A DNA stretch of 43,958 bases, taken from contig CANAUI010000007.1 of assembly GCA_947364715.1 (NCBI GenBank), forward strand, positions 1 through 43,958, read 5' to 3'. Every line of letters begins with the position of its first letter. The stretch's first letter is position 1. The stretch is from an uncultured Clostridium sp. Its GTDB lineage: Bacteria; Bacillota; Clostridia; TANB77; CAG-508. The translations under genes were made by a program, and so were the position numbers. The notes under the pieces were generated by a model. It was given only the letters and a program-made list of their open reading frames with translations, had not been told where the DNA came from and did no database searches. Shown in pieces: positions 1 through 8,692 of this stretch.

Positions 1-75
1 TAAGTGAAATATGTGCATAATAAACCGGAAATTTATTATTGCCATTTATATTTAAAAAATTATTAAAAAAATATA

Positions 76-104
76 TTGACATCTATTGGTAATCATTGTA
101 TAAT
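76..104 (+). promoter_or_regulatory. Promoter of the S10-spc operon
   Basis: TTGACA at 76-81 and TATAAT at 99-104 are separated by exactly 17 bases, a perfect sigma-A promoter. Transcription should start near 111, which gives a 5' leader of about 268 nt before rpsJ. Confidence 0.9.
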
Positions 105-178
105 ATATAAGCATGAATTAAGCGATGAAACTGAATGTGGCTACATCCTTACAGAGAACGAGGATGGAGGGAACTTTA

Positions 179-211
179 GTGGAGTATGTCATGGCAAAGA
201 CCAGGCGGTAA
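179..211 (+). CDS. Putative leader peptide MEYVMAKTRR in the S10 leader
   Basis: GTG at 179 is preceded by GGAGGG (166-171) at a 7-base spacing and opens a 10-codon frame ending with TAA at 209-211. An internal ATG at 191, with GGAG at 181-184 six bases upstream, would give MAKTRR. The last two sense codons are AGG and CGG, arginine codons rare in this genome, where AGA dominates. The terminator hairpin starts 23 bases after the stop. A good ribosome binding site, rare codons before the stop and a downstream terminator are the usual layout of a regulatory leader peptide. Translation itself is inferred. Confidence 0.45.
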   Translation: MEYVMAKTRR

Positions 212-234
212 GTTTTTAAAATATAAGCACTTAT

Positions 235-267
235 CCCAGAATTATCATGCATATTTTGGGTTTTTTT
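235..267 (+). terminator. Intrinsic terminator/attenuator inside the S10 leader
   Basis: CCCAGAAT (235-242) pairs with ATTTTGGG (253-260), 8 bp with one G-U pair, across a 10-base loop, and is followed directly by seven T (261-267). It lies about 110 bases before the rpsJ start, so it should end some transcripts before any ribosomal protein is made. Confidence 0.7.
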
Positions 268-378
268 ATAAGAGGTATTCAAAACACCTGAGTGCGTTTT
301 AACTTGCCACGGTAATTTCGATAGTAAAGTATTGCTATCACAAATTAAAAACATTTTAAAGAAGGAGGGAAAATTACA

Positions 379-702
379 ATGGCAAACACAGTAGCAACAA
401 GTGAAAAAATAAGAATAAGACTAAAAGCTTATGACCATGTAGTTTTAGATCAGTCTGCTGAAAAAATAGTAGAAACAGCTAAAAAAACAGGAGCAAAGGT
501 ATCAGGTCCTATTCCATTACCAACACAAAAAGAAATCGTAACAATTTTACGTTCTCCACACAAATATAAAGATTCAAGAGAACAATTTGAAATGAGAACA
601 CATAAAAGAGTTATTGATATTTTATATCCAACACAAAAAACAGTTGACAGTCTAATGAAATTAGAGTTACCAGCTGGTGTAGATATAGAAATTAAATTAT
701 AA
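379..702 (+). CDS. rpsJ: Small ribosomal subunit protein S10
   Basis: The 107-residue product is typical S10, a protein of the 30S head and, as NusE, a partner of NusB in transcription antitermination. The family hallmarks RIRLKAYDH near the N-terminus, GPIPLPT near residue 44 and FEMRTHKR near residue 70 are all visible. ATG at 379 follows AGGAGGG at a suitable distance. It is the first gene of the operon, 149 bp before rplC. It sits immediately downstream of the attenuated leader, so its synthesis probably tracks leader readthrough. Confidence 0.97.
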   Translation: MANTVATSEKIRIRLKAYDHVVLDQSAEKIVETAKKTGAKVSGPIPLPTQKEIVTILRSPHKYKDSREQFEMRTHKRVIDILYPTQKTVDSLMKLELPAGVDIEIKL

Positions 703-851
703 GAAAAATAGGCAATGCCTAAAAACTACATATATAATGTAGACAACAAAACCAAGCTGGAAAAATAAATAAAATTCAAAATAAGAATTTAGAACAAGTT
801 AAGTATAGAACTTAAAATTATTATTTTCAGCCAATAGTTAGGAGGAAAGAA
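703..851 (+). promoter_or_regulatory. Hairpin-rich spacer between rpsJ and rplC
   Basis: This 149-base spacer is unusually long for a ribosomal operon and holds successive perfect small inverted repeats: TAGGC/GCCTA (709-721) and CTACAT/ATGTAG (726-742), followed by CCA-AGC-TGG. It ends with the rplC ribosome binding site AGGAGG (841-846). It has no open frame of note. It could be a processing site, an L3/L4-responsive element or simple spacer; function is inferred only from the hairpins. Confidence 0.35.
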
Positions 852-1487
852 ATGAAAAAAGGAATAATCGGAAGAAAAATTGGAATGACACAAATTTTTG
901 ATGAAAAAGGAAATGTAATTCCAGTAACAGTTATAGAAGTTGGACCATGTGTTGTAGCACAAGTAAAAACAGTAGAAACAGATGGTTACAATGCAGTTCA
1001 ATTAGGATTTGGAGATGTAAAAGATAAACACATTAACAAACCAGAAGCAGGACATTTTGCAAAAGCAAAATTAGCTAACAAAAAACATTTAAGAGAATTC
1101 AGACTAGATTCAATAGATGGAATCAAAGTTGGAGATGAAGTAAAAGCAGATGTTTTTGAAGCTGGAGAAAAAATCGATGTTCAAGGAACATCAAAAGGAA
1201 AAGGATTCCAAGGTGTTATTAAAAGACATGGACAACACAGAGGACCAATGGGACATGGGTCTATGTATCATAGAAGACCAGGGTCAATGGGAGCTACATC
1301 AACACCAGGTAGAGTATTTAAAGGTAAAAAATTACCAGGACATATGGGTAGAGTTACAGTTACAATACAAAACTTAGATGTTGTAAGAGTAGATATGGAT
1401 AAAAATGTAATTTTAGTAAAAGGTAGTGTTCCAGGAGCAAAAGGTGCTATCTTAAAAGTAAAATCAGCTGTAAAGGTAACTAAATAG
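852..1487 (+). CDS. rplC: Large ribosomal subunit protein L3
   Basis: The 211-residue product begins [16 protein letters not shown], the L3 signature, and has the glycine- and histidine-rich loop near residues 125-150 ([20 protein letters not shown]) that reaches the peptidyl-transferase centre. L3 is an early 23S rRNA binder needed to start 50S assembly. ATG 852 follows an AGGAGG site. rplD starts 20 bp downstream. Length and composition are normal. Confidence 0.97.
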   Translation: MKKGIIGRKIGMTQIFDEKGNVIPVTVIEVGPCVVAQVKTVETDGYNAVQLGFGDVKDKHINKPEAGHFAKAKLANKKHLREFRLDSIDGIKVGDEVKADVFEAGEKIDVQGTSKGKGFQGVIKRHGQHRGPMGHGSMYHRRPGSMGATSTPGRVFKGKKLPGHMGRVTVTIQNLDVVRVDMDKNVILVKGSVPGAKGAILKVKSAVKVTK

Positions 1488-1507
1488 AAGGAAGGAGGAA
1501 GAACGAA

Positions 1508-2131
1508 ATGCCAAAAATAGACGTTTTAGATATGAAAGGTAAAAAAGTAAGTGATATAGAATTAGCAGAAAGTGTATTTGGAATTAAACCAAATGAAGCT
1601 ATTGTACATAGCGTGTTAGTTAACTATTTAGCTAATCAAAGACAAGGTACACAAAGTACAAAAACAAGAGCAGAAGTTTCAGGTGGTGGTAGAAAGCCAT
1701 GGAGACAAAAAGGAACAGGTAGAGCAAGACAAGGGTCTATCAGAGCTCCACAATGGATTAAAGGTGGTATTGCTTTAGGGCCAAAACCTCGTTCATATAA
1801 ATATTCAGTAAACAAAAAAGAAAGAAGACTTGCTATTAAGTCTGTATTAAGTTCTAAAGTATTAGAAAAAGAATTAACAGTTGTTGATAAATTAGAAGTA
1901 AAAGAAATCAAAACAAAAACAATGGTAAAAGCATTAGCAGATATGAAAGTTGAAGGAAAAACATTAATTATTCTTCCAGAGAATGATAAAAATGTTTTAA
2001 TGTCATCAAGAAATATAGAAGGTGTAAAAACTATTGTTGCTAATAACATAAACATATTTGATTTATTAAAATATACAAATCTAATTTTACCAGTAGATAC
2101 TGTTAAAAAATTAGAGGAGGTGTACGCATAA
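1508..2131 (+). CDS. rplD: Large ribosomal subunit protein L4
   Basis: The 207-residue product carries the L4 extended loop (GGGRKPWRQKGTGRARQGS, about residues 60-78) that lines the exit tunnel, and the following region with GGIALGPKPRSY. In Escherichia coli L4 represses its own S10 operon through the leader; whether that happens here is unknown, although this operon also has an attenuated leader. Its TAA stop overlaps the rplW ATG by one base, which suggests translational coupling. Confidence 0.97.
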   Translation: MPKIDVLDMKGKKVSDIELAESVFGIKPNEAIVHSVLVNYLANQRQGTQSTKTRAEVSGGGRKPWRQKGTGRARQGSIRAPQWIKGGIALGPKPRSYKYSVNKKERRLAIKSVLSSKVLEKELTVVDKLEVKEIKTKTMVKALADMKVEGKTLIILPENDKNVLMSSRNIEGVKTIVANNINIFDLLKYTNLILPVDTVKKLEEVYA

Positions 2132-2478
2132 TGTTACCAGAAGAAATTATAATCGCACCAGTTGTTACTGAAAAAAGTAATGACCAATTACAAGAAGGTA
2201 AATACACTTTCAAAGTAAATAGAAAAGCTACAAAAGTTGAAATAGCAAAAGCTGTTGAAAAACTTTTTCAAGTAAGAGTATTAAAAGTTAACACAATCAG
2301 TGTAAAAGGAAAGAAAAAAAGAGTAGGATACCATGTTGGTAAAACATCTGACTGGAAAAAAGCAATTGTAACAATTGATACAAATCCATCAGATGAAACA
2401 TATTTAGCCAAAGGTGGAAAAGAAGTTAAAGTTTCTAAAAAGTATAAAGATTCAATTGATGAATTTATGGGAGCTTAG
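2131..2478 (+). CDS. rplW: Large ribosomal subunit protein L23
   Basis: The 115-residue protein starts MLPEEIIIAPVVTEKS, the typical L23 start region, and contains the KYTFKVNRKATKVEIAKAVE segment. L23 sits at the tunnel exit and docks trigger factor and SRP. The ribosome binding site AGGAGG (2115-2120) lies within the end of rplD. It is followed by a long structured spacer, whereas it is tightly coupled upstream. Confidence 0.96.
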   Translation: MLPEEIIIAPVVTEKSNDQLQEGKYTFKVNRKATKVEIAKAVEKLFQVRVLKVNTISVKGKKKRVGYHVGKTSDWKKAIVTIDTNPSDETYLAKGGKEVKVSKKYKDSIDEFMGA

Positions 2479-2646
2479 TAAATATATAATATCGAGAAAG
2501 AACTCGGAAAATAAAGAATATCTGTAAGCGGAGCAGGAAAAAGTCCGTAGACTCTTAATAAAAGATAGAGTAGGGGAGGTTTCAAAAACAAGTTTTACAA
2601 TGTAAGGCAAAGTTTTTAAAAACTCCGAGAAAGGAGAAATAAAAAA
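2479..2646 (+). promoter_or_regulatory. Structured spacer before rplB with competing stems
   Basis: In this 168-base spacer CTCGGA (2503-2508) can pair with TCCGAG (2624-2629) next to the rplB ribosome binding site. Alternatively its CTCG can pair with the nearby CGAG at 2493-2496. Between them lie further hairpins: CGGA/TCCG, ACTCT/AGAGT and a 14-base palindrome AGTTTTTAAAAACT. Two mutually exclusive stems adjoining a ribosome binding site are typical of an autogenous leader, here for L2. The ligand and function are inferred. Confidence 0.4.
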
Positions 2647-3474
2647 ATGGGAATGAAACATTTTAAACCATACACACCATCAAGAAGAAATATGACAGTT
2701 TCAGACTTTTCAGAAATCACAAAGAAAACTCCTGAAAAATCATTACTTGCAAAGAAAAAGAAAAATGCAGGTAGAAATTCTTATGGTAGAATAACAGTAA
2801 GACACCAAGGTGGTGGAAATAGACAAAAATATAGAATTATTGATTTTAAAAGAAGAAAAGATAATATGGAAGCAACAGTTATTGGTATTGAATATGACCC
2901 AAACAGAAGTGCAAATATAGCTTTAGTTCAATATGAAGATGGAGAAAAAGCATATATTTTAGCACCACAAGGATTAAAAGATGGTGATAAAGTTGTATCA
3001 GGAGAAACAGCTGATATCAAACCAGGTAACTGTATGCCAATTAACAGTATTCCAGTAGGTACTTTAATTCATAATATTGAATTAAATCCAGGACAAGGTG
3101 GAAAATTAGTAAAAGCTGCAGGACAAAGTGCACAATTGATGGCAAAAGAAGGTAAATATGCACATGTAAGATTACCATCAGGTGAAATGAGATTAATTTT
3201 AGCAAAATGTAGAGCTACAATAGGTGTTATTGGAAACAGCGACCATGAAAATGTAAAAATTGGTAAAGCTGGTAGAAAAAGACATATGGGAATTAGACCA
3301 ACTGTTAGAGGTTCTGTTATGAACCCAGTAGATCACCCTCATGGTGGTGGTGAAGGTAGAGCTCCAGTTGGACACGCAGGACCACTTACTCCTTGGGGTA
3401 AACCAGCACTTGGATATAAAACAAGAAATAGAAAGAAATTGTCAAATAAATTTATCGTTAAGAGAAGAAAATAA
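2647..3474 (+). CDS. rplB: Large ribosomal subunit protein L2
   Basis: The 275-residue protein is L2, required for peptidyl transferase centre formation and subunit association. It shows the N-terminal [11 protein letters not shown] region, the central [20 protein letters not shown]-binding stretch, and the C-terminal [16 protein letters not shown] motif with the conserved histidine. AAAGGAG precedes ATG 2647; a second ATG two codons on is possible. Length is normal. Confidence 0.97.
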   Translation: MGMKHFKPYTPSRRNMTVSDFSEITKKTPEKSLLAKKKKNAGRNSYGRITVRHQGGGNRQKYRIIDFKRRKDNMEATVIGIEYDPNRSANIALVQYEDGEKAYILAPQGLKDGDKVVSGETADIKPGNCMPINSIPVGTLIHNIELNPGQGGKLVKAAGQSAQLMAKEGKYAHVRLPSGEMRLILAKCRATIGVIGNSDHENVKIGKAGRKRHMGIRPTVRGSVMNPVDHPHGGGEGRAPVGHAGPLTPWGKPALGYKTRNRKKLSNKFIVKRRK

Positions 3475-3532
3475 AATTTTATGGGTAATGGGATAGTTTT
3501 TCCTACAAACCCTAGATAAGGAGGAAAATTTA

Positions 3533-3814
3533 ATGTCAAGATCAAGCAAGAAAAAACCATTTGTAGAAGCTAAATTATTAAAAAGAATTGAAACTATGAA
3601 TGAAACAGGAGCTAAAGATGTATTAAAAACATGGTCAAGAGCTTCAACAATATACCCACAAATGGTTGGTCATACAATCGCTGTACATGATGGAAGAAAA
3701 CATGTTCCAATTTATATAACAGAAGAAATGATAGGTCATAAATTAGGTGAATTTGCTCCTACAAGAACTTATAAAGGTCATGCAGGAGAAAAAACAACAA
3801 AAGTAAAAAAATAG
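3533..3814 (+). CDS. rpsS: Small ribosomal subunit protein S19
   Basis: The 93-residue product has the S19 hallmarks [39 protein letters not shown] and [15 protein letters not shown]19 lies in the 30S head next to S13 and contacts the A-site tRNA region. The AAGGAGG site lies at 3519-3525. The 58-bp spacer before it and the 117-bp spacer after it hold no other genes. Confidence 0.97.
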   Translation: MSRSSKKKPFVEAKLLKRIETMNETGAKDVLKTWSRASTIYPQMVGHTIAVHDGRKHVPIYITEEMIGHKLGEFAPTRTYKGHAGEKTTKVKK

Positions 3815-3880
3815 AGAGAATTTATAACTTAAAAATAGTTAGCACACAAGTGTAATTAAAGTGCAAACTAAAAAAATAGA

Positions 3881-3913
3881 AGGAGATAACAAAGTTATGT
3901 TCCTGACATTAAA
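3881..3913 (+). repeat. Spacer element AGGAGATAAC...CCTGACATTAAA before rplV
   Basis: AGGAGATAAC (3881-3890) can fold back on GTTAT and TCCT (3894-3904), and CCTGACATTAAA (3902-3913) runs into the rplV ribosome binding site. Near-identical elements precede rplF, rpsD and rplQ, always in the same orientation and just before the ribosome binding site. Function unknown. Confidence 0.55.
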
Positions 3914-3931
3914 CAGAGGAGGTAGAATGAA

Positions 3932-4294
3932 GTGCAAGAACAAGAAACAGTAGTAATAAACGAAGCTAGAGCTACTCTTAGATATACAAGAATATCAGCA
4001 AGAAAAGTAAAAATTGTTGCTGACTTAATAAGAGGAAAAAAAGTAGATGAAGCTTTAGCAATCGTAAAATTCACACCAAAAGCATCATCAGAAATAATTG
4101 AAAAATTATTAAAATCAGCAATTGCAAATGCTGAAAACAATCATGATATGAAACATGAAAATTTATATGTTGCTGAAATCTATGCAAATCAAGGTCCAAC
4201 TTTAAAAAGAATTAGACCAGCTGCAAAAGGTTCAGCTGTTAGAATCAGAAAAAGAACAAGTCATATAACAATCGTGTTAAAGGAAAAAGAATAA
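3932..4294 (+). CDS. rplV: Large ribosomal subunit protein L22
   Basis: The 120-residue L22 contains [28 protein letters not shown] split over residues 12-40 and a C-terminal beta hairpin ([18 protein letters not shown]) that lines the exit tunnel near the macrolide site. The start is GTG 3932, nine bases after AGGAGG (3917-3922). The ATG at 3927 is in another frame and stops after eight codons. A repeated spacer element precedes the gene. Confidence 0.95.
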   Translation: MQEQETVVINEARATLRYTRISARKVKIVADLIRGKKVDEALAIVKFTPKASSEIIEKLLKSAIANAENNHDMKHENLYVAEIYANQGPTLKRIRPAAKGSAVRIRKRTSHITIVLKEKE

Positions 4295-4341
4295 TAAAAA
4301 ACGAGATAACATTAACAAAGAAGGAGGAGAATATATAAAAA

Positions 4342-4998
4342 ATGGGACAAAAAGTACATCCAACAGGTGTGAGAGTTGGAATAATTAAAGACTGGAACTC
4401 TAAATGGTATGCAGATTCAAGAAATTTTGCAGATTATTTAGTAGAAGACCAAAAAATCCGTAAATTTTTAAAGAAAAAATTATATGTTGCTGGAATTTCT
4501 AAAATAGAAATTGAAAGAACAGTAAAAGCGGTTAAAGTAAATTTGTATACTGCTAAACCAGGAATAGTAATCGGAAAAGGTGGAGCAGGTGCAGAAAGTA
4601 TAAAAGCTGAGCTTGCAAAAGTAATTGGAAAAGATGTAAATCTAAATATAGTAGAGGTTAAAAATATTGATACAGATGCACAATTAGTAGCAGAAAATAT
4701 TGCTGGTCAATTAGAAAGAAGAATTTCATTCAGAAGAGCTATGAAACAATGTATGCAAAAATCTATAAAGTCAGGTGCTTTAGGAATTAAAACTGCAGTA
4801 TCAGGAAGATTAGGTGGAGCTGACATGGCAAGAACTGAATTTTACAAAGAAGGAAATATTCCATTACAAACTTTAAGAGCTGATATTGATTATGGATTTG
4901 CAGAAGCAGATACTACATATGGAAAAATCGGTGTAAAAGTATGGATATATAAAGGTGAAGTTCTTCCTACTAAACAAGTGGAAGGAGGAGACAAATAA
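4342..4998 (+). CDS. rpsC: Small ribosomal subunit protein S3
   Basis: The 218-residue product begins [23 protein letters not shown] and contains the type II KH domain with GKGGAG near residue 78, plus the C-terminal domain with [18 protein letters not shown]3 is in the 30S head at the mRNA entry site and has helicase-like activity there. Its TAA overlaps the rplP ATG by one base. Confidence 0.97.
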   Translation: MGQKVHPTGVRVGIIKDWNSKWYADSRNFADYLVEDQKIRKFLKKKLYVAGISKIEIERTVKAVKVNLYTAKPGIVIGKGGAGAESIKAELAKVIGKDVNLNIVEVKNIDTDAQLVAENIAGQLERRISFRRAMKQCMQKSIKSGALGIKTAVSGRLGGADMARTEFYKEGNIPLQTLRADIDYGFAEADTTYGKIGVKVWIYKGEVLPTKQVEGGDK

Positions 4999-5441
4999 TG
5001 CCATTAATGCCAAAAAGATCGAAATTTAGAAAAATGCAAAAAGGTAGAATGAGAGGAAAAGCAACTAGAGGAAATAAAGTTACAGAAGGTGAATGGGGAA
5101 TTCAAGCAGTTACTTCTGGATTAATTACAGGAAATCAAATTGAAGCAGCTCGTATTGCGATGACTCGTTATATCAAAAGAGGTGGAAAAGTTTGGATTAA
5201 AATATTCCCTGATAAACCAATTACATCAAAACCAATTGGAACTCGTATGGGTAAAGGTAAAGGTGCTCCTGAATATTGGGTAGCAGTAGTTAAACCAGGA
5301 AGAGTTATGTTTGAAATTGCTGGTGTACCAGAAGAAACAGCTAGGGAAGCTTTAAGACTTGCTATGAATAAACTACCTAATAAAACAAAAATTGTAGCGA
5401 GAGAAACTGAAAAGGTAGGTGATAATGATGAAGATAAATAA
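4998..5441 (+). CDS. rplP: Large ribosomal subunit protein L16
   Basis: This 147-residue L16 shows [19 protein letters not shown], the central [19 protein letters not shown] and the [19 protein letters not shown] segment. L16 organises the A-site region of the 50S subunit. The start ATG overlaps the rpsC stop; a second ATG three codons in would give the more usual MPKR start. Its end overlaps rpmC. Confidence 0.96.
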   Translation: MPLMPKRSKFRKMQKGRMRGKATRGNKVTEGEWGIQAVTSGLITGNQIEAARIAMTRYIKRGGKVWIKIFPDKPITSKPIGTRMGKGKGAPEYWVAVVKPGRVMFEIAGVPEETAREALRLAMNKLPNKTKIVARETEKVGDNDEDK

Positions 5442-5634
5442 AATTAGAGAAATGTCTTCACCAGAACTAGAAAAAGAATTAGGTGAACTAAAAACAGAAT
5501 TATTTAAATTAAAATTTAGTTTAGCTACAAATGGATTAGAAAATCCAATGAAAATTAAAGAAGTTAAAAAAGACATAGCTAAAATAAATACTGTATTAAC
5601 AGAAAGAAAAATAGCTGAAAGTAAAAAAGCATAA
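5428..5634 (+). CDS. rpmC: Large ribosomal subunit protein L29
   Basis: The 68-residue L29 ([20 protein letters not shown] start, [13 protein letters not shown] signature) is a helical hairpin beside L23 at the tunnel exit. I chose ATG 5428; ATG 5425 and GTG 5419 are in frame just upstream. The gene overlaps the end of rplP by 14 bases, so its ribosome binding site (GGTAGGTG, 5414-5421) lies inside rplP. Confidence 0.94.
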   Translation: MKINKIREMSSPELEKELGELKTELFKLKFSLATNGLENPMKIKEVKKDIAKINTVLTERKIAESKKA

Positions 5635-5671
5635 ATAGATTGTCATTAAATTTGAGAAAGGAGAAATCTAA

Positions 5672-5935
5672 ATGGAAGAAAGAAATCTTCGTAAAGTTAT
5701 GGTTGGAACTGTAAAATCTAACAAAATGGATAAAACAGTTGTCGTAGCAGTAGAAACAAGTGTGAGACATGGTATATATGGAAAAACAGTTAAAAGAACA
5801 TATAAACTAAAAGCTCATGATGAAGAAAATGTTTGCCAAATTGGTGATAAAGTAAAAGTAATGGAAACAAGACCACTTTCTAAAGATAAAAGATGGAGAG
5901 TTGTTGAAGTCTTGGAAAAAGCAGATATAAAATAA
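5672..5935 (+). CDS. rpsQ: Small ribosomal subunit protein S17
   Basis: The 87-residue S17 has the OB-fold signature [17 protein letters not shown] and the C-terminal [16 protein letters not shown]. It is a primary 16S rRNA binder. ATG 5672 follows AAAGGAG. The 37-bp and 24-bp spacers on each side are normal. Confidence 0.97.
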   Translation: MEERNLRKVMVGTVKSNKMDKTVVVAVETSVRHGIYGKTVKRTYKLKAHDEENVCQIGDKVKVMETRPLSKDKRWRVVEVLEKADIK

Positions 5936-5959
5936 AAAATAAGAAGGGAGAAACCGAAA

Positions 5960-6328
5960 ATGATACAACAACAAACAAGATTAAAAGTAGCAGATAATAC
6001 AGGTGCAAAAGAAATTATGTGTATTAGATGTTTAGGTGGTTCTTACAGAAAAACATGTAACATTGGTGATGTTATTGTTGCATCTGTTAAATCAGCAACA
6101 CCAGGTGGCGTTGTAAAAAAAGGTGATGTTGTAAAAGCTGTTGTTGTTAGATCTAAAAAAGGTCTAAGAAGAGCAGATGGTTCATATATAAAATTTGATG
6201 AAAATGCAGCTGTTATAATAAAAGAAGATGGAAATCCAAAAGGAACTCGTATCTTTGGACCAGTTGCAAGAGAGTTAAGAGAAAAGGAGTATATGAAAAT
6301 ATTATCTTTAGCACCAGAAGTTTTATAA
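5960..6328 (+). CDS. rplN: Large ribosomal subunit protein L14
   Basis: L14, 122 residues, starts [20 protein letters not shown] and ends [16 protein letters not shown], both diagnostic. It sits at the 50S interface and forms bridge B8; it is also the docking site of the silencing factor RsfS. Ribosome binding site AAGGGAG. Confidence 0.97.
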   Translation: MIQQQTRLKVADNTGAKEIMCIRCLGGSYRKTCNIGDVIVASVKSATPGGVVKKGDVVKAVVVRSKKGLRRADGSYIKFDENAAVIIKEDGNPKGTRIFGPVARELREKEYMKILSLAPEVL

Positions 6329-6360
6329 AAAATAAAAAATAAAGAAGGAGGCAATCTCTA

Positions 6361-6669
6361 ATGAGAATAAGAAAAGGCGATAATGTCCAAGTTTTATCAG
6401 GAAACGATAAGGGTAAAACAGGAGAAGTATTAGAAACAATACCAAAACAAAATAAAATCGTTGTTAAAGATGTTAATGTAAGAAAAAAACACATTAAAGC
6501 TAGAAAACAAGGAGAAGAAAGTGGAATAATTGCAGTAGAATGTGCTATTCCTGTTTCTAAAGTAAATGTTGTTTGCTCAAAATGTGGAAAAGTAACAAAA
6601 GTTGGATATCGTGTAGATAATGATAAAAAAGTACGTATTTGTAAAAAATGCGGAGCTGAATTGAAATAA
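6361..6669 (+). CDS. rplX: Large ribosomal subunit protein L24
   Basis: The 102-residue L24 has the KOW motif near the N-terminus ([20 protein letters not shown]) and a C-terminal zinc ribbon with CSKC and CKKC pairs. L24 initiates 50S assembly. The zinc-ribbon form keeps both cysteine pairs. AAGGAGG precedes ATG 6361. Confidence 0.96.
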   Translation: MRIRKGDNVQVLSGNDKGKTGEVLETIPKQNKIVVKDVNVRKKHIKARKQGEESGIIAVECAIPVSKVNVVCSKCGKVTKVGYRVDNDKKVRICKKCGAELK

Positions 6670-6695
6670 TAAATAGAAAGGAGGATTCATACAAA

Positions 6696-7235
6696 ATGGA
6701 AAAGTTAAGAGAACAATATAAACAAGAAGTAATTCCAGCATTAATGAATAAATTTGGATATAAATCAGTTATGCAAGTTCCAAAACTTGATAAAATTGTA
6801 ATTAATATAGGATTAGGAGATGTAAAAGAAAATCCTAAATCATTAGAAAATGCTATGAATGATTTGATGCAAATTACAGGTCAAAGACCAATTATAACAA
6901 AAGCAAAAAAATCAATTGCAGCATTTAAATTAAGAGAAGGTGTCAATGTAGGTTGTAAAGTTACATTAAGAGCTGATAAAATGTATGACTTTGCTTACAA
7001 ATTATTTAATGTAGCACTTCCAAGAGTTAGAGATTTTAGAGGAGTATCAGCAAACTCTTTTGATGGAAGAGGAAATTATGCTATGGGAATTAAAGAACAA
7101 TTAATATTCCCTGAGATTGAATATGATAAAGTAGATAAATTAAGAGGTATGGATATAATTTTTGTAACAACAGCTGAAACTGATGAAGAATCAAAAGAGT
7201 TACTAAAATTAATGGGAATGCCTTTCAAAAATTAG
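6696..7235 (+). CDS. rplE: Large ribosomal subunit protein L5
   Basis: The 179-residue L5 shows [12 protein letters not shown], the signature [20 protein letters not shown] (residues 62-81), [24 protein letters not shown] in two parts, and a C-terminal [15 protein letters not shown]. It binds 5S rRNA and the P-site tRNA. The AGGAGG site lies 15 bases upstream. Normal length. Confidence 0.97.
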   Translation: MEKLREQYKQEVIPALMNKFGYKSVMQVPKLDKIVINIGLGDVKENPKSLENAMNDLMQITGQRPIITKAKKSIAAFKLREGVNVGCKVTLRADKMYDFAYKLFNVALPRVRDFRGVSANSFDGRGNYAMGIKEQLIFPEIEYDKVDKLRGMDIIFVTTAETDEESKELLKLMGMPFKN

Positions 7236-7256
7236 TCAAAGGAAAGGAGTAAAACT

Positions 7257-7442
7257 ATGGCTAAGAAAGCAATGAAGATAAAACAAGCAAGACCACAAAA
7301 ATATAAGACAAGAGAATATAATAGATGTAAGTTATGTGGTAGACCACATGCATATATTAGAAAATATGGAATATGTCGTGTATGTTTTAGAGAATTAGCT
7401 CATAAAGGAGAAATACCAGGTGTTAAAAAAGCAAGTTGGTAA
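7257..7442 (+). CDS. rpsN: Small ribosomal subunit protein S14, zinc (type Z) form
   Basis: This 61-residue S14 has two CxxC pairs (Cys24, Cys27, Cys40, Cys43), so it is the short zinc-binding form. Firmicutes with a zinc-free paralogue switch forms under zinc shortage; none is seen in this window. It ends in the usual [11 protein letters not shown]. Confidence 0.97.
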   Translation: MAKKAMKIKQARPQKYKTREYNRCKLCGRPHAYIRKYGICRVCFRELAHKGEIPGVKKASW

Positions 7443-7497
7443 AAAATAGATTGAAATTAATTTTTTGATAAAAGAAGAAAAAGGAGGGAAGTAATAA

Positions 7498-7896
7498 ATG
7501 AACATTACAGATCCAATAGCAGATATGTTAACAAGAATAAGAAATGCAAACACTTCTAAACATAAAACAGTAGATATACCTTCTTCAAAAATGAAATTAG
7601 GTATTGCTGAAATATTGTTTAAAGAAGGATATATAAAATCTTTTGAAGAAATTAAAGATGATGCACAAGGAATTATCAGAATTACTTTAAAATATGATGA
7701 AAAAGGAACAAGAGTTATTGATGGTTTAAAAAGAATTAGTAAACCAGGAATAAGAGTGTATGCTTCAAAAGAAGAATTACCAAAAGTTTTAAATGGTTTA
7801 GGAATCGCCATTATTTCTACATCACAAGGATTAAAAACAGATAAAGAAGCAAGAGCATTAGGAATTGGTGGAGAAGTATTAGCTTATATTTGGTAA
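7498..7896 (+). CDS. rpsH: Small ribosomal subunit protein S8
   Basis: The 132-residue S8 has [31 protein letters not shown] and the C-terminal signature [14 protein letters not shown] followed by [10 protein letters not shown]8 is a primary 16S rRNA binder; in Escherichia coli it represses the spc operon by binding before rplE, and no equivalent site was recognised here. AGGAGGG precedes ATG 7498. Confidence 0.97.
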   Translation: MNITDPIADMLTRIRNANTSKHKTVDIPSSKMKLGIAEILFKEGYIKSFEEIKDDAQGIIRITLKYDEKGTRVIDGLKRISKPGIRVYASKEELPKVLNGLGIAIISTSQGLKTDKEARALGIGGEVLAYIW

Positions 7897-7908
7897 TTAA
7901 TAAAATAG

Positions 7909-7942
7909 AGAGCACATTAGTAGTATGTACTCTGACATTAAA
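7909..7942 (+). repeat. Spacer element with hairpin and CTGACATTA before rplF
   Basis: AGAG-C-ACAT (7909-7917) pairs with ATGT-A-CTCT (7925-7933) and is followed by CTGACATTAAAA before the rplF ribosome binding site. It shares the terminal CTGACATTAA box with the elements before rplV, rpsD and rplQ, but its stem sequence differs. Confidence 0.45.
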
Positions 7943-7961
7943 AAGGAGGGAAAACGGAAAA

Positions 7962-8498
7962 ATGTCAAGAATAGGAAATAAACTAATTACAGTACCATCA
8001 GATGTTACAGTAAAAATCGATGGACTAAAAGTTACAGTAACAGGGCCTAAAGGTACATTAGAAAAAGAATTTGATAAAAATATTTCTATAGAATTAAATG
8101 AAAATATAATTAAAGTTACAAGAAGTAATGATGAAAAACAAAATAGAAGTTTACATGGATTAACAAGAACTTTAATTAATAATATGATAATTGGTGTAAC
8201 ACAAATGTATAGCAAAGAATTACAAATTAATGGTGTAGGATACAGAGTTGCAAAACAAGGAAATAATTTAAATTTAACATTAGGATATTCACACCCAGTT
8301 GTATTTGAAGCACCAGAAGGAATTGATTTTGAAGTTCCAAATGCAAATACAATTATTGTAAAAGGAATTAATAAAGAACTAGTTGGGCAAACAGCAGCAG
8401 AAATTAGAGAAAAAAGACCACCAGAAGTATATAGAGGTAAAGGTATCAAATATGCTGATGAAGTTATTAGACGTAAAGAAGGTAAGACTGGTAAATAA
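7962..8498 (+). CDS. rplF: Large ribosomal subunit protein L6
   Basis: L6, 178 residues from [12 protein letters not shown], with the conserved C-terminal [18 protein letters not shown]. It lies near the sarcin-ricin loop and factor-binding site. The frame is open upstream to 7890, but ATG 7962 is right because AGGAGGG (7944-7950) precedes it and the protein then starts as L6 does. A 124-bp R1 palindrome follows the stop. Confidence 0.96.
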   Translation: MSRIGNKLITVPSDVTVKIDGLKVTVTGPKGTLEKEFDKNISIELNENIIKVTRSNDEKQNRSLHGLTRTLINNMIIGVTQMYSKELQINGVGYRVAKQGNNLNLTLGYSHPVVFEAPEGIDFEVPNANTIIVKGINKELVGQTAAEIREKRPPEVYRGKGIKYADEVIRRKEGKTGK

Positions 8499-8501
8499 TT
8501 T

Positions 8502-8625
8502 AATTTTGATTGAAAGCAATAGTCTGCACATTTTTGTTTCATTCATAAAACTTCGACATATACAAGTATGCCATTAGATTTATGAATTTACAAAAATGCA
8601 CATCTTATCACTTTGAATCAAAATT
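8502..8625 (+). repeat. R1 palindromic repeat, copy A (between rplF and rplR)
   Basis: The outer arms AATTTTGATT (8502-8511) and AATCAAAATT (8616-8625) are perfect complements. Further in, TGCACATTTTTGT on the left pairs imperfectly with ACAAAAATGCACA on the right, then ATTCATAAA with TTTATGAAT. A small hairpin CATA/TATG sits in the centre. Copies B, C and D share the outline and the GCACATTT/AAATGCAC boxes. It lies within the transcribed spc operon yet carries no U-run, so it should not terminate transcription. Confidence 0.75.
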
Positions 8626-8692
8626 GTTAAAGAAATATGCTTAAATATTAAGTAATATATAAAACTCAATTTTTAAGAAAGGAGTAATAAAA

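Larger units (their letters stand above)
111..378 (+). promoter_or_regulatory. Long 5' leader of the S10 operon (candidate attenuator)
   Basis: This stretch between the predicted transcription start and rpsJ holds several elements. A hairpin pairs CATCCT (144-149) with AGGATG (161-166). A short reading frame with its own ribosome binding site runs 179-211. An intrinsic terminator lies at 235-267, and a possible small hairpin pairs AGGT (272-275) with ACCT (285-288). A terminator before the first ribosomal gene implies conditional readthrough. Clostridial S10 operons have been proposed to carry ribosomal leader RNAs; whether this is one of those families cannot be decided by eye. The rpsJ ribosome binding site is AGGAGGG at 363-369. 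Confidence 0.6.

Noticed and set aside
1..60. Remains of an upstream gene (for example tuf)
   Set aside because: The first 60 bases are AT-rich with no recognisable reading frame or terminator; nothing can be supported.
1150..1377. A 75-residue plus-strand frame inside rplC
   Set aside because: Out-of-frame reading of a conserved L3 region; no support.
1636..2055. A 139-residue minus-strand frame opposite rplD
   Set aside because: It is a shadow of the L4 gene; no ribosome binding site or recognisable protein.
3927..3953. ATG at 3927 as the start of rplV or as a leader peptide
   Set aside because: It is out of frame with L22 and stops after eight codons; the GTG at 3932 fits the ribosome binding site and the L22 family start.
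7817..8542. A 241-residue open frame on the minus strand opposite rplF and the end of rpsH
   Set aside because: It is antisense to well-conserved ribosomal genes, starts in repeat R1-A, and has low-complexity hydrophobic sequence from AT-rich codons.
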